From the NCBI RefSeq assembly GCF_003351025.1, contig NZ_QPCG01000001.1, forward strand, positions 1,743,949 through 1,807,948: 64,000 nucleotides of DNA, in the 5' to 3' direction. Of the stretch, positions 1 through 10,500 are shown piece by piece. Below the pieces are notes generated by a model. It made no database searches and was not told the origin of the DNA. It was given only the letters and a program-made list of their open reading frames with translations. Position numbers and translations under genes: made by a program. Source of the stretch: Mucilaginibacter endophyticus. Lineage in GTDB: Bacteria > Bacteroidota > Bacteroidia > Sphingobacteriales > Sphingobacteriaceae. Within the stretch, counting starts at the first letter, position 1; every line of letters begins with the position of its first letter.

Positions 1-1611
1 CTTTTCCCTGATGATATAATTGCGCTTAATCAGCGTTTCTATGATGGATGCCCTTGTCGCGGGAGTTCCCAAACCACTATCCTTCATGGCATAGCGCAAT
101 TCTTCATCATCAATCTCTTTACCTGCTGTTTCCAATGCTTTTAGCAGCGTGGCTTCGTTATATAAAGGCCTGGGTTTGGTTTGCTTTTCAAGCAAAGCTT
201 TGGCGGTTATCGGCAGGTTTTCGCCTTGGGTAACTTTAGGTAAGGTAGCGTTCTCCTCGTCTTTTTTATCGTCTTCTTTATCGTTGAACACAGCCCGCCA
301 TCCTGCGGTATGGATCACCGTTCCGCTGGCATTGAATTTAGCACCCGATTGTACAACAATCTTGGTCACCTCCTTAATGCAATCCTGGTGAAAAGCTTCA
401 AGCATACGGCCGGCTACCATATCATAAACGGCCTGCTGATCGGGAGAAAGCTGATGCGGGTTTTCACCGGTTGTGAGTACTGCGTGGTGATCCGTTACTT
501 TTTTAGCGTTTACACTTCGTTTGTTAAGCGTAGCGCTGCCTAAAGCGGTAGCTTGTTTGCCAAAAAGCGGATGCTGTTCCAGTTTTTCAATCAGCGCAGG
601 CACACCTGCAAAAACATCATCACCTATGTAACGGCTGCCGGTACGGGGATAAGTAACCAGCTTGTTTTCGTACAGGTTTTGAAGAATGGTAAGCGTTTGA
701 TCGGCAGTAAAACCTTTGCGCTTATTGGCTTCCTGTTGCAGGCTGCTCAAATCGTGCAATAAAGGAGGTGGTTCTTTACGAGGTTTGGCTTCCACCTGTA
801 AAATATGGCCTCCCTGTGGAAAGCCGCCTTCAACATCCTGAACCTGGTCAAGTACGGCCTGCGCTTCTTCCTTTGTTTTATAATTTTCGGCAGATATGGC
901 TTTAAATACCTGCCCGTCTTTATCCGGGTTGATACTTACCTGGTAAAATGTTTCGGGAACAAAGTTTTTGTTTTCGAGATACCGCGAACATATCATGGCA
1001 AGGGTAGGGGTTTGTACCCGGCCCAATGAAAGCACGGCACCACGAATACCCGACGAAAGGCTTAAGGCCTGTGTTGCATTCATACCCACTAACCAATCTG
1101 ACTGAGAACGGCAATGGGCGGAATTGAATAAGGTATCGTAATCACTTCCCGGTTTCAGGTTGCGAAACCCTTCTTTGATAGCCTCATCTGTTTGCGATGA
1201 GATCCAAAGCCTTTTGAAGGGCTTTTTGCATTTTAAGTAGTAGTAAATATAGCGAAAGATGAGTTCACCCTCGCGCCCTGCATCCGTTGCCACAATGATT
1301 TCGCTGGCTTCGTCAAATAGCTTTTGGATAGTATCAAGCTGTTTTTTTACCGATGGGTCATCTACCACGCCATCTTTGGTTTTTACCTTGCGGATGGACA
1401 GTTTAAATTTGGGTGGCAGCATGGGCAGGTGTTGAACGCTCCAGCCGTAATAGCCGTATTCCTGCGGTGCGGCCAGCTGTAACAGGTGACCGAAAGCCCA
1501 GGTAAAGGTAAATCCTTTACCCTCGATGTAGCCATCCTTTTTGGTAGTTGCCCCAAAAACTTTGGCGATATCCCTGGCTACAGATGGTTTTTCGGCTATA
1601 ATTACTTTCAT
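1..1611 (-). CDS. topB: DNA topoisomerase III (type IA), N-terminal 537 residues, cut by window edge
   Basis: An open reading frame runs without a stop from an ATG at 1611 to the left edge, so only the C-terminus is missing. The protein opens with MKVIIAEKPSVARDIAK, the TOPRIM N-terminal signature with the conserved Glu7. The acidic TOPRIM motif DAGREGE lies near residue 110. The catalytic tyrosine is Tyr321 in the motif VTYPRTGSRYIG. Type IA enzymes cut one DNA strand through this tyrosine and decatenate or relax negatively supercoiled DNA in the cytoplasm. The G after PRT, where many family members have D, is as I remember it in Bacteroidota TopB proteins. Family members are roughly 650-750 residues, so about a quarter is outside the window. 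The upstream neighbour on the same strand ends 127 bp away. This could be a chromosomal or a mobile-element TopB; no mobile-element genes are visible beside it. Confidence 0.93.
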   Translation of the reverse strand, partial: MKVIIAEKPSVARDIAKVFGATTKKDGYIEGKGFTFTWAFGHLLQLAAPQEYGYYGWSVQHLPMLPPKFKLSIRKVKTKDGVVDDPSVKKQLDTIQKLFDEASEIIVATDAGREGELIFRYIYYYLKCKKPFKRLWISSQTDEAIKEGFRNLKPGSDYDTLFNSAHCRSQSDWLVGMNATQALSLSSGIRGAVLSLGRVQTPTLAMICSRYLENKNFVPETFYQVSINPDKDGQVFKAISAENYKTKEEAQAVLDQVQDVEGGFPQGGHILQVEAKPRKEPPPLLHDLSSLQQEANKRKGFTADQTLTILQNLYENKLVTYPRTGSRYIGDDVFAGVPALIEKLEQHPLFGKQATALGSATLNKRSVNAKKVTDHHAVLTTGENPHQLSPDQQAVYDMVAGRMLEAFHQDCIKEVTKIVVQSGAKFNASGTVIHTAGWRAVFNDKEDDKKDEENATLPKVTQGENLPITAKALLEKQTKPRPLYNEATLLKALETAGKEIDDEELRYAMKDSGLGTPATRASIIETLIKRNYIIREK

Positions 1612-1738
1612 AAATCCTGCTCTCAACGCGTTGACCTATACCGGCGCTTGCTGATATGGGCGTCGAAAGTATGAATTTAGTGAGGGTTGTGCAAGGTTTG
1701 TTGGTAACATTGTCCCGGTTGGCATGGTTACCTAACCG

Positions 1739-2824
1739 CTAAATACCATCGGTAGTAGCCAGTAATTCTTTATCAACGCCGGCAATTATTTCTTTAAATT
1801 GAGGTTCGGCGTTAGTATAGCCTTCAAGCAATTTGAACTGGTTTTTAGCCCTGATTAAATTATGTCCTTCGTATTGCGCGCCGTAGTAAATATCGTTATT
1901 TAGAAAGTCGGTTAAAAAGCGGAGCCCCTGCATGTAAATCATCATCTTGCCCGAAAAAATGAAATATTGCTTTTCGGTTTCGGTAAGGATCGTGCCCATC
2001 TCGCTCATGTATCCCTTGTATATCGCCCTGAAAAAGTCGGTTCTGATGATGATCTGATCCAGGTCTTTTTCTTCTTCATTGGCAGGGGAGAGATAGGTGC
2101 GCATCATATCGCCAACATCACTTAAATAATAACCCGGCATCACGGTATCCAGGTCAACAAGGCAAAGCGCGTTTTGCTTATCATCAAACAACACGTTGTT
2201 TATTTTGGTATCGTGATGTATTACGCGCAGTTTAATTTCGCTGTTTGCAGTAAACTGGTTGTAAGTATGCAATATGTCGATATAAGCACGTGCTTGTTCT
2301 ACTTCATCAGCAGCCTGTTTTAGTTTTTCATCAGCGGCAGTTTCCAACGCCTGCTCAAATTGTTTAAACCGCAGTTTCAGGTTGTGAAAATCAGTAAGCG
2401 TGTATTCAAGCTTACTGATATCAAAATGGTTTAAAAGACGTGTAAACCTGCCAAACTGCACTGCGGCACTGTAGGCTTCTTTTGTATCCTGTAAAAAATT
2501 TACCGTATGCGATCCTTCAATGAAAGGAAACAGGCGGTAGAATTTGCCGTCGGCAGATTGTATGATAGATTTTCCGGTTTTGCTTTTTAACGGTGCAACA
2601 AACAAATAGCCCGGATTAGTTTCATCAAGGTATTGCTTGATTAGCGCAAGGTTATTATCAATATGATCCGGGTGTTTAAAAACCGAATCGTTGATTTGCT
2701 GCAGGATAAATGCCTGGTTTGCGCCACTTATTTTATAAGTATGATTTATTAAGCCCGAACCAAAGGACTTAATATTATATTCAGAAACGTTTAATCCAAA
2801 ATTTATAAGGATATCATTAAACAT
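1739..2824 (-). CDS. APH-fold phosphotransferase, probable sugar (N-acetylhexosamine) kinase
   Basis: This 361-residue protein has the aminoglycoside-phosphotransferase/choline-kinase fold. The N-lobe has GSGLINHTYKI (residues 22-32). The catalytic loop IHHDTKINN (202-210) has Asp205 as catalytic base and Asn210 as metal ligand. The metal-binding VDLDTV motif is at 223-228, followed by GDMMRTYL. Proteins of this type next to glycan-utilisation genes include the N-acetylhexosamine 1-kinase NahK, so an anomeric sugar kinase acting in the cytoplasm is the most likely role. That is an inference from context; substrate cannot be read from sequence. The gene lies downstream of lacI on the same strand, and a CAAACGTTTG operator sits 54 bp upstream of its ATG, which puts it in the same predicted regulon as the GH109-like and SusCD genes. 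Confidence 0.78.
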   Translation of the reverse strand: MFNDILINFGLNVSEYNIKSFGSGLINHTYKISGANQAFILQQINDSVFKHPDHIDNNLALIKQYLDETNPGYLFVAPLKSKTGKSIIQSADGKFYRLFPFIEGSHTVNFLQDTKEAYSAAVQFGRFTRLLNHFDISKLEYTLTDFHNLKLRFKQFEQALETAADEKLKQAADEVEQARAYIDILHTYNQFTANSEIKLRVIHHDTKINNVLFDDKQNALCLVDLDTVMPGYYLSDVGDMMRTYLSPANEEEKDLDQIIIRTDFFRAIYKGYMSEMGTILTETEKQYFIFSGKMMIYMQGLRFLTDFLNNDIYYGAQYEGHNLIRAKNQFKLLEGYTNAEPQFKEIIAGVDKELLATTDGI

Positions 2825-2877
2825 ATTATAGCTGTTAACTATTCAAACATAGCTAATTGAAAAGCGATAGCCATGCG

Positions 2878-2887
2878 CAAACGTTTG
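2878..2887. promoter_or_regulatory. LacI-type operator CAAACGTTTG upstream of the kinase
   Basis: A perfect 10-bp palindrome, CAAACGTTTG, extended on the left by G. It lies between the lacI stop and the kinase ATG. The central CG inside a palindrome matches the operator style of LacI-family repressors. Confidence 0.65.
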
Positions 2888-2899
2888 AGTGTTTTTTAT

Positions 2900-3931
2900 T
2901 TAGTCTTGTTTTTTGTTTTCGACCAGTTGCGATTCAATAATCACCTTATAAAAGGCGCTTGGTTCGTTGCCACCTGTGCCCTGGTGATGTAGCAGGTCCA
3001 TGAGGATATCTGTTGCCTTTTGCCCCTGTAAATAAGGGAATTGCTCAACCGAAGCCGCTGGGATATTCTCCATATAATTGATGAGTGGTAAATTGGCGTA
3101 GCTTACAAACTCAAGATCTTTATTAACCTTGATGTTTAGTTTGACCGCGTGCTTTATTGCAAAAAGCGCCACATAGTCATTAAAAGTTACAATAGCGGTT
3201 GGTTTGCGTTTGCTGGCCAGCAATTCATCTAAGGCCTTCTTGGTGCCTTCTTCTGTCAAATCGCAGGAAACTATAAGCGATGGATCATACTTGAGCCTGT
3301 TTTTGGTCATGGCTTTGATGTAGCCCTCTTTTCGTTCGCCGGTGGCTACCATGGTTTGTGGCCCGTTGATCATACCTATGGCGCGGTGGCCTTTTTTCAA
3401 AAGATAACTAACTGCCTCAATGGTGCCGATCTCCATATTGCAGGCCACATAATGGATGTTGGGAATAGAGGGGATCCTGTCGAAATAAACAACCGGGATA
3501 TTGTATTTCTTTAAATTTTCGAAATGCTGATAAGAGGATGTGTTTTTCCCTACGGATACCAACAAGCCATCAACCCGGTGATTTTTCATTTTTTCAACCA
3601 GTTGCTTTTCCTTTTGCTCATCGTCGTGTGATTGTGCCAGCAATACCGTATAGTTCTTTTTATAAGCAGTATCTTCAATAGCGCTTATGGCCGATGAAAA
3701 GAATGCTTCCGAAAGCTCGGGCAATATAACCCCGATAGTAAGGGTTTTGCCTTTTTGCAAAAAGATGGCTGTTTGATTGGGTTCGTAATTAAGTTCGCCG
3801 GCCAGTTTTTTAACTTTTGCCCTTGTAGTTAGCCCTATACTTGGGTGATCATGCAAGGCCCTTGAAACTGTAGACACAGAGATGCCTAATATTTGCGCTA
3901 TTTCTTTTATAGTAGTTGGCTTTGTTTGCAT
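2900..3931 (-). CDS. LacI-family transcriptional regulator
   Basis: A 343-residue repressor-type protein. Residues 7-55 form the LacI helix-turn-helix (TIKEIAQILGISVSTVSRAL) and the hinge region. Residues from about 63 onward form the periplasmic-binding-protein-like effector domain, beginning GKTLTIGVILPE, with VDGLLVS and FDRIPSI typical of this fold. It probably senses a sugar released from the locus's target glycan and controls the surrounding genes. Its own promoter region carries the best operator copy, GCAAACGTTTGC, so autoregulation is likely. It is transcribed away from the DUF3472 gene and toward the kinase. The effector sugar cannot be determined from the sequence. Confidence 0.93.
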   Translation of the reverse strand: MQTKPTTIKEIAQILGISVSTVSRALHDHPSIGLTTRAKVKKLAGELNYEPNQTAIFLQKGKTLTIGVILPELSEAFFSSAISAIEDTAYKKNYTVLLAQSHDDEQKEKQLVEKMKNHRVDGLLVSVGKNTSSYQHFENLKKYNIPVVYFDRIPSIPNIHYVACNMEIGTIEAVSYLLKKGHRAIGMINGPQTMVATGERKEGYIKAMTKNRLKYDPSLIVSCDLTEEGTKKALDELLASKRKPTAIVTFNDYVALFAIKHAVKLNIKVNKDLEFVSYANLPLINYMENIPAASVEQFPYLQGQKATDILMDLLHHQGTGGNEPSAFYKVIIESQLVENKKQD

Positions 3932-4007
3932 TAATTATGGGCTAATATTGTTTTTATAGTTAAAGTTAAGCGATTATTATCAAATTATACCCGTTTGGCT
4001 CCCAATT

Positions 4008-4019
4008 GCAAACGTTTGC
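4008..4019. promoter_or_regulatory. LacI-type operator GCAAACGTTTGC in the lacI / DUF3472 divergent region
   Basis: The longest perfect palindrome of the set, 12 bp, located 77 bp upstream of the lacI ATG in the divergent intergenic region. It could serve both directions. Confidence 0.7.
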
Positions 4020-4269
4020 GTAACCTTTTGCGTGGCCGACTGCTAATTTATAAACCTTGTTCGACTGTTGATGGGGAGATTTGAAGATAGGCGTTACCGC
4101 GTTAGGAATCATCTGTTTTGATGATAAGTGTGCCTGCCTGCGATGAATGTTCTGAACAAATAAAGTCTCATGAGGCGATGTTTGTCTCTATTTTTAGGAA
4201 AGGAGGCTGTAAGCTATAAATGCCTGCTATTCAATTAATGCCACTTAAAAGATAATTATGGCCATTTTT

Positions 4270-4279
4270 CAAACGTTTG
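4270..4279. promoter_or_regulatory. LacI-type operator CAAACGTTTG upstream of the DUF3472 gene
   Basis: A perfect CAAACGTTTG copy followed by CG, 82 bp before the preferred ATG at 4361. It lies 261 bp from the 4008-4019 copy, so looping between the two sites is possible. Confidence 0.68.
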
Positions 4280-4360
4280 CGTTGAAAATTGCGGTGTTTA
4301 TTTTTTATTAAAGCCATTAATGCAATTACATTTATAAAACCGTACCAGCTTGATAAGCCA

Positions 4361-5671
4361 ATGATTAAGAAAACGACCATATTTTACTTTACACTATTAT
4401 TTATTACGATCAGTAGCAAGTTTGCCGTAGCGCAAAAGACAGACATAGACGCAACCAAATTGCGCCACATAATTCCGCTTGGTGGCAATGCCTGGGTAAG
4501 CGCGCCTGATACCATTACTGATGAAGGTTTAACAGGTCTGAAAAGCCCTAAATCGACAGCGGATATTTATTTTAGGCTAAGTACCGCGCAGGATATTCAG
4601 CTTGCATTGGTAGTACGCGTTCCGCAAGGCAATAGCACACTACAACTTTCAGTAGGAAAACATACCTTCACAAAAAAACTAAGCAACGCAGCATTTGATA
4701 CCATTAGTTTTGGAAAGGTGCATATTGAACCCGGGTATATTAAGGTAAGCCTGAAAGGGATCAATAAAACCGGAGCTGTTTATACTGATGTTTCTGATTT
4801 GGTGGTTACGCTGCAGAAGCCGGATAATGATGTTGCGTATGTTACCAAAGGGAGTTCATTCCATTTTGGCAGGAGGGGCCCTTCGGTGCACTTGCGCTAT
4901 CCTGTCGCGGCAGATAAGGAGAATAAAGTAAAATGGTTTTATAACGAGATCATAGCACCAAAAGGACAGGATATTATAGGTTCTTATTTTATGGCCGATG
5001 GTTTTGGCGAAGGATATTTTGGTATGCAGGTAAACTCGGCTACCGAACGCCGGGTGCTATTTTCGGTATGGAGCCCTTTTAATACCGAAGATCCTAAAAG
5101 CATCCCCGATAGTATGCGTATTAAACTGATAAAAAGCGGCAGCAATGTTCATATCGGCGAGTTTGGTAATGAGGGTTCGGGAGGACAGAGCTATATGCGC
5201 TTTCCATGGAAAGCCGGACAAGCCTATGCATTCCTGTTAAGCGCCGAGCCTGATCAAGCAAAGCACACCACTACCTATACTGCTTATTTTAAAGATGTAT
5301 CAGCTGGTAAATGGTTCTTAATAGCCAGCTTTACCCGGCCACAAAAGGCTACTTACTTAACGCATTTATATTCGTTTGTAGAAAACTTTGAACCTGAAAA
5401 CGGCGATAAGACCCGCAGGGCGTATTTTACCAATCAATGGATAGGGGATAGCGATAACAACTGGCTGGAGCTTACACATGCCATATACACGGGCGACGCT
5501 ACGGCGAATGCGAATTATCGTAAGGATTACGCCGGAGGAAAAGAAGGTAATAAGTTTTTGCTGCAAAACGGTGGTTTCTTTAATAATTACATCCAGCTCA
5601 AAACCGCTTACGATCGCGAACCGACAGGAAAGAAACCTGTAATTGATTTTGAAAAATTGCCCAATAAATAA
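4361..5671 (+). CDS. Secreted DUF5077/DUF3472 domain protein
   Basis: The start at 4361 is preferred because it places a normal signal peptide (KKTTIFYFTLLFITISSKFAVAQ) at the N-terminus. The open frame extends back to 4289, but that would add 24 unconvincing residues and begin 10 bp after the operator. The mature protein is about 410 residues. The first part (residues 30-150) looks like the DUF5077 beta-sandwich (IPLGGNAWVS...), and the remainder like DUF3472, ending with TNQWIGDSDNNWLEL and a short tail. Proteins of this pairing are common in Bacteroidota glycan loci and are secreted; the biochemical function is unknown, with carbohydrate binding a reasonable guess. It is followed 24 bp later by the GH109-like gene, so the two are probably co-transcribed. 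Confidence 0.82.
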   Translation: MIKKTTIFYFTLLFITISSKFAVAQKTDIDATKLRHIIPLGGNAWVSAPDTITDEGLTGLKSPKSTADIYFRLSTAQDIQLALVVRVPQGNSTLQLSVGKHTFTKKLSNAAFDTISFGKVHIEPGYIKVSLKGINKTGAVYTDVSDLVVTLQKPDNDVAYVTKGSSFHFGRRGPSVHLRYPVAADKENKVKWFYNEIIAPKGQDIIGSYFMADGFGEGYFGMQVNSATERRVLFSVWSPFNTEDPKSIPDSMRIKLIKSGSNVHIGEFGNEGSGGQSYMRFPWKAGQAYAFLLSAEPDQAKHTTTYTAYFKDVSAGKWFLIASFTRPQKATYLTHLYSFVENFEPENGDKTRRAYFTNQWIGDSDNNWLELTHAIYTGDATANANYRKDYAGGKEGNKFLLQNGGFFNNYIQLKTAYDREPTGKKPVIDFEKLPNK

Positions 5672-5695
5672 GCCCCAAAAACCTCAATATTATAT

Positions 5696-7045
5696 ATGGA
5701 AAGAAGACAATTTCTGAAAACCAGCGCTATAGCTGCCGCCGGTTTTAGCATTTTACCATCAGGAAGCCTGTTTGCGTCGGTACCTGCAAAGGTACGTTTA
5801 GGTTACATCGGTGTAGGCGCCCGTGGCATGAGTCATATTGCCGAAGGTTTGCTTCGCGATGATGTGGAGATCGTAGCCATTTGCGATACCCAGGAAAGCT
5901 CATTGAAAATTTGCCGCGAGTACATCGCAAAAAAAGGCCACGCACCTGTAAAAGAATATACCGGCGGACTGGATGCTTACAAAAAGTTGCTGGATCATAA
6001 AGATATTGACGCTGTAATTATAGCCACACCATGGCAGTTTCACCATCCGCAAGCTATCGACGCTATGAAAGCCGGTAAATATGTAGGATGTGAAGTAATT
6101 GCTGGTCTTACCGTTGAAGACCACTGGGATATTGTTAATACTTCTGAAAAAACAGGTATCCCTTATATGACGCTTGAAAACGTTTGCTATCGTCGTGATG
6201 TAATGGCGGCATTGAACATGGCACGCCAGGACTTATTTGGCGAGATCGTTCATTTAGAGGGTGGTTATCAGCACAATTTGAGAGGTGTATTATTCAACGA
6301 CGGCAAGCACTATTACGGCGGTGGTGTTGAGTTTGGCCCTAAAGCACTGAGCGAAGCACAATGGCGCACCCAGTTTAATATTGATGTGGATGGCGATATC
6401 TATCCAACGCATGGCGCTGGCCCGTGTATGCATTATGCTAATATCAATGCAGGTAACCGGTTTACCAACCTTGTGTCCTTTAGTTCAAAAGCGCGTGGTT
6501 TATCGGCCTACGTTGAGGAATTATCGCCCGGTCACCCGAATGCCAAGATCCATTATAAAAATGGCGACGTAACCACTACCATGATCAACTGCGCCAATGG
6601 TGAAACAGTACTGTTGAGTCATGATACGCACCTGCCGCGTCCTTATTCATTAGGTTTCCGTGTACAAGGTACAAAAGGCTTATGGATGGATGTAAACAAA
6701 AGCGTATACATCGACCATAAATCAAAAGAAGATGATTCATGGGATCCGGCAAAAGAATGGTTTGACAAATATGATCACCCGCTTTGGAAAAAATACGAAA
6801 AGTTTGCCGAAGGCGCCGGTCACGGTGGTATGGACTGGTTTGTATTTAACGCTTTCGTAGAGTCGGTTAAGCAAAAACGCCAAACTCCTATTGATGTTTA
6901 TGATTCTGTTACCATGAGTGTAATTACTCCTTTGTCAACCAAATCATTAAAAGAAGGCAATGCCAGCGTAGCATTCCCTGATTTTACCAAAGGCAAGTGG
7001 AAAGAGCGTAAAAACACCTTTGCGCTTGACGACAGCGGCTTTTAA
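5696..7045 (+). CDS. GH109-like Gfo/Idh/MocA family enzyme, secreted
   Basis: A 449-residue protein beginning with a twin-arginine-like leader (MERRQFLKTSAIAAAGFSIL) and a Rossmann fold (RLGYIGVGARGMSH, residues 34-47) for NAD(P). The lower half carries the signatures I associate with glycoside hydrolase family 109: YPTHGAGP near residue 236 and GHGGMD near residue 375, plus VYDSVTMS and FPDFTKGKW at the C-terminus. GH109 enzymes use tightly bound NAD in an oxidation-elimination mechanism; characterised members are alpha-N-acetylgalactosaminidases. A Tat leader fits export with folded cofactor. A plain sugar oxidoreductase is the alternative. The kinase, LacI sites and SusCD neighbours support a role in degrading a glycan that may contain N-acetylhexosamine. 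Confidence 0.85.
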   Translation: MERRQFLKTSAIAAAGFSILPSGSLFASVPAKVRLGYIGVGARGMSHIAEGLLRDDVEIVAICDTQESSLKICREYIAKKGHAPVKEYTGGLDAYKKLLDHKDIDAVIIATPWQFHHPQAIDAMKAGKYVGCEVIAGLTVEDHWDIVNTSEKTGIPYMTLENVCYRRDVMAALNMARQDLFGEIVHLEGGYQHNLRGVLFNDGKHYYGGGVEFGPKALSEAQWRTQFNIDVDGDIYPTHGAGPCMHYANINAGNRFTNLVSFSSKARGLSAYVEELSPGHPNAKIHYKNGDVTTTMINCANGETVLLSHDTHLPRPYSLGFRVQGTKGLWMDVNKSVYIDHKSKEDDSWDPAKEWFDKYDHPLWKKYEKFAEGAGHGGMDWFVFNAFVESVKQKRQTPIDVYDSVTMSVITPLSTKSLKEGNASVAFPDFTKGKWKERKNTFALDDSGF

Positions 7046-7150
7046 TTATCGTTTATATTTTTTTGCATGTTTCTATGTTTAGCCTGGCCAAAAGCCAGGC
7101 TTTACTTTTTTAAGGGAATATCAATGGTGCTGCTACAAAGAGTAATAAAA

Positions 7151-7239
7151 TATCATTGTGAGGCACGAAGCAATCGTACGGAAAGAAAGCCGTTCTGTAT
7201 GGTATGCGATTGCCGCGTCGTTCCTCACAGCCATGACAC
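7151..7239. repeat. REP-like palindromic intergenic repeat, copy 1
   Basis: An imperfect inverted repeat of about 90 bp. The left arm begins TCATTGTGAGGCACGAAGC and the right arm reads GCGATTGCCGCGTCGTTCC and then CACAGCCATGACA. The arms can fold into one long hairpin. It shares its core with the copy at 14721-14817. Similar elements of the TGTCATTGCGAG...ACGAAGCAATC type are scattered in Sphingobacteriaceae genomes, as far as I recall. Confidence 0.65.
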
Positions 7240-7395
7240 AGGAGCTTTCAACCTTCTCATAATCAAATTCTTCAGGCCAGATCCCGAAATACGCAGAATC
7301 CATAAAATTAGTGCCCAAATCATCCTGCTTGTGGTCTGTTCAATGCTGCAGAAACCTTCAAAAACTGAGTTTTACCGCCGCAAAATACTTTGAGT

Positions 7396-7405
7396 CAAAC
7401 GTTTG
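7396..7405. promoter_or_regulatory. LacI-type operator CAAACGTTTG upstream of susC, distal
   Basis: A perfect CAAACGTTTG followed by CG, 33 bp (about three helical turns) from the next copy, so both face the same side of the DNA. Confidence 0.7.
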
Positions 7406-7428
7406 CGTAAGCGCGATTTTGCTCAAAA

Positions 7429-7438
7429 CAAACGTTTG
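7429..7438. promoter_or_regulatory. LacI-type operator CAAACGTTTG upstream of susC, proximal
   Basis: A perfect CAAACGTTTG followed by CG, 124 bp before the susC ATG. With the distal copy it forms a phased operator pair. Confidence 0.7.
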
Positions 7439-7561
7439 CGCTGTGTTTGGAGGGGCGTTTTTTTGCTTTCAAAATCCTGTATTTCTAATTTCCAATATTC
7501 AAAAACAAAGCTAAATCACAACAGAAAACTAACAATTAATTAATACTAACACCCACCACGT

Positions 7562-10500
7562 ATGATTAAAATTTACTCAAACCCCGACAAGGGCTTCAGC
7601 AAACACAATTATTTAAAGGGGCAAATCAGCGGCCTTTTTAAATTGATGTGCTGTTGCCTGTTATTATTATTGCCCGTACTTGCGAACGCGCAAACAACTA
7701 TCAGCGGTAGCGTAAAAGATAAAGATGGTCCTATCATCGGGGCCACTGTAACCCAAAAAGGTGTTAAGAACACAACTTCTACCGATGTAAACGGTAAGTT
7801 CAAACTTACATTAAAAGGTAGCTCAACAGTATTGGTTGTTTCTTATGTAGGATTTAAGCCACAGGAAGTATCTATAGGAAATTCGACCGATATCACCATT
7901 ACCCTGCAGGAAGACCTCAACAAACTTAATGAGGTGGTTGTAGTTGGTTATGGCACGGTTAAAAAAGGCAATTTAACAGGTTCTGTAAGTTCTATAAAAA
8001 GTGACGACCTTACACTCGGCGGTACTACAACCAATATTGGCCAGGCCATTCAGGGTAAGGCAGCTGGTGTTCAGGTACAACAGGCCAGCTTTGCACCAGG
8101 CTCAGGAATTAATATCACTGTAAGGGGGGGTAACTCTATCAATACCTCTACATCTCCTTTATATGTGGTTGACGGTTTTATCAGCGATAACGGAAACCAG
8201 GTTAACCCTAACGATGTGGAAGATATCCAGGTGTTGAAAGACGCTTCTGCAACAGCTATTTATGGCGCAAGGGGTGGTAACGGCGTTGTTTTGATCACTA
8301 CTAAAAAAGGAAAAAACGGTAAGGTTTCTTTGGATGCCGATATATCAGGAGGCACACAATACTTAACATACAAGCCAGATCTGTTAAACGGTCAGCAGTA
8401 TACTGATATTCAAAATGCTACTGCAATTGAAGATGGTAAGCCGCAGCCGTATCCTTCAAGTTTCCAGGTGGCCAATACCAACTGGTTAAAACTGGCAACC
8501 CGTAACGCGACAGTCCAAAATCAAAGTGTCAGTTTAAGCTCAGGCGATCAAAATTCAAAAATCTATGTTGCGGGTAATCACATTAAACAAGTAGGTGTGT
8601 TGCAGCACACCGGTTTTGAAAGATACACGGCAAGAATAGGGACTGAGAAAACAATGAACGAGAACCTGAAGATCAGCGCTAATTTTTATGGTGCCAGTTC
8701 AAGTTCAACGTTACAATCATACTCGGGCGATATAACGGCGCCATTATTTAGTTTGTTAACTGCACCGCCTAACGTAACCCCGTATAATGCCGATGGCACA
8801 TATAATTATTACGTTACCCAGGGTACAAAGACTAACGCTTTGGCTGGCCTTTTAGAGCCGACAAATAACAGCGGTAGTAAATTGATAAACGCTAATGTTG
8901 GGTTAGATTATAAAATTATAAACGGCTTAACTTACCACCTCACAGCCGGTACAGAATACACTCAAACTACAGCAGGTCAGTATCTGCCTACCACAACCAT
9001 TTCCGGTGCTAAACAAGGCGGTGTTGCCAGTGAGCAAACATCATCAGCTTTCAGATGGATAGTAGAGAACTACTTTACCTATAAGTTTAACATAGCTAAA
9101 GATCACGATTTTACTGTTTTATTAGGTACATCAAACCAAAAAGATATTACCGAAGGACTAAGTGCCGGTGCTAAAGGATTTTCAACCGACGCATTCTTAT
9201 ACTACAACCTGAGCGCCGGTTCGTTGGTTAATGGTTATGGTAGCAGCAAAGCGGAAGCGATGTTGACATCATATTTCACCAGGTTCAACTATGCTTACAA
9301 AGATAAATTATTAGCCTCATTCTCTTATCGTGATGACCGTTCTTCAAACTTCGGTCCAAACAAACGTTCAGGCTTTTTTCCTGCAGGAGCTGTGGCTTAC
9401 AAATTTACAGATGACGATTTCATAAAAGATCTTAATACTTTCTCAAACTTAAAAGCACGTGTTAGCTACGGTGTTACGGGTAATGACCGTATCCCGGCAA
9501 GCTTGTACCTTTCAACATTTGGCCCTTATGGTGTTGTGCTGAATGAAACAGGCAATCTTCAAACCGGCATCGAACCAAAAACGTTGGCTAATCCTAATCT
9601 TAAATGGGAAAGTACCAGGCAGTTTGACGTTGGTTTGGATATGGGTTTTGCCAATGGCCGTATTAATGCAAGTATCGACTACTACAGCAAAAAAACTACC
9701 GACTTATTGATACAGATCCCTATCGGGCAGCAATGGGGTTTCAGTAATCAGTGGGTTAACGGCGGCTCTATTCAGAACCGGGGTATCGAACTTTCTGTAA
9801 ATACCAACAATGTGCGCGGTAAAGATCTGTCATGGAACAGTACCGTTACTTTTGCTTACAACAAGCAAAAAGCGTTGGATTTAGGTCCGGGTGTATTAGT
9901 TATCAGTACCAATACCGCTAACCCAAGCGGTACAGTTTCAGGCCAGGAATTTACAAGAGTTGTGCCGGGCATTGAATTGGGTGAGCTATATGGCTACGTT
10001 TATGAAGGTGTAGTTAAAACCGGCGAAAAATATGCCCCGCAACCAAATTCAAAAGCAGGTGACCCCAAATACAAAGACGTTAACGGTGACGGTGTAATTA
10101 CTCCGGCCGACCGTACTTACCTGGGCAATTCTAACCCGCATTACATGGCTGGCTTTGGTAACGATTTCCATTACAAAGGCATTGATCTTGGTATATTTTT
10201 CCAGGGTGCGTTTGACTATTACCTGTATAATATGAACGCAATGGTGCTGGAGTCAACTACCGGCATAGCAGGATTAAACAGATTTGTTGCGGGTAAAAAT
10301 GAAAATACATCTATTCCGCGTGAGGGTTATTACCTGAGCACCTACGGTAGCTATGTAAACTCTCGTTTTGTTGAAAATGCTTCTTATGTACGTTTAAAAT
10401 CACTTACGCTGGCTTACAACTTCCCTTCATCATTATTTCAGCATATAAAAATTTTACAGGGAGTAAAAGTTTATGCCGAAGCCCAGAACCTTTGGACAAT

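Noticed and set aside
4289..4360. Longer start for the DUF3472 protein
   Set aside because: It would place 24 extra residues before a normal signal peptide and begin only 10 bp after the operator.
7067..7393. Open frame of 108 codons between the GH109-like gene and susC
   Set aside because: It runs through the REP-like palindrome and up to the operators; composition is not protein-like.
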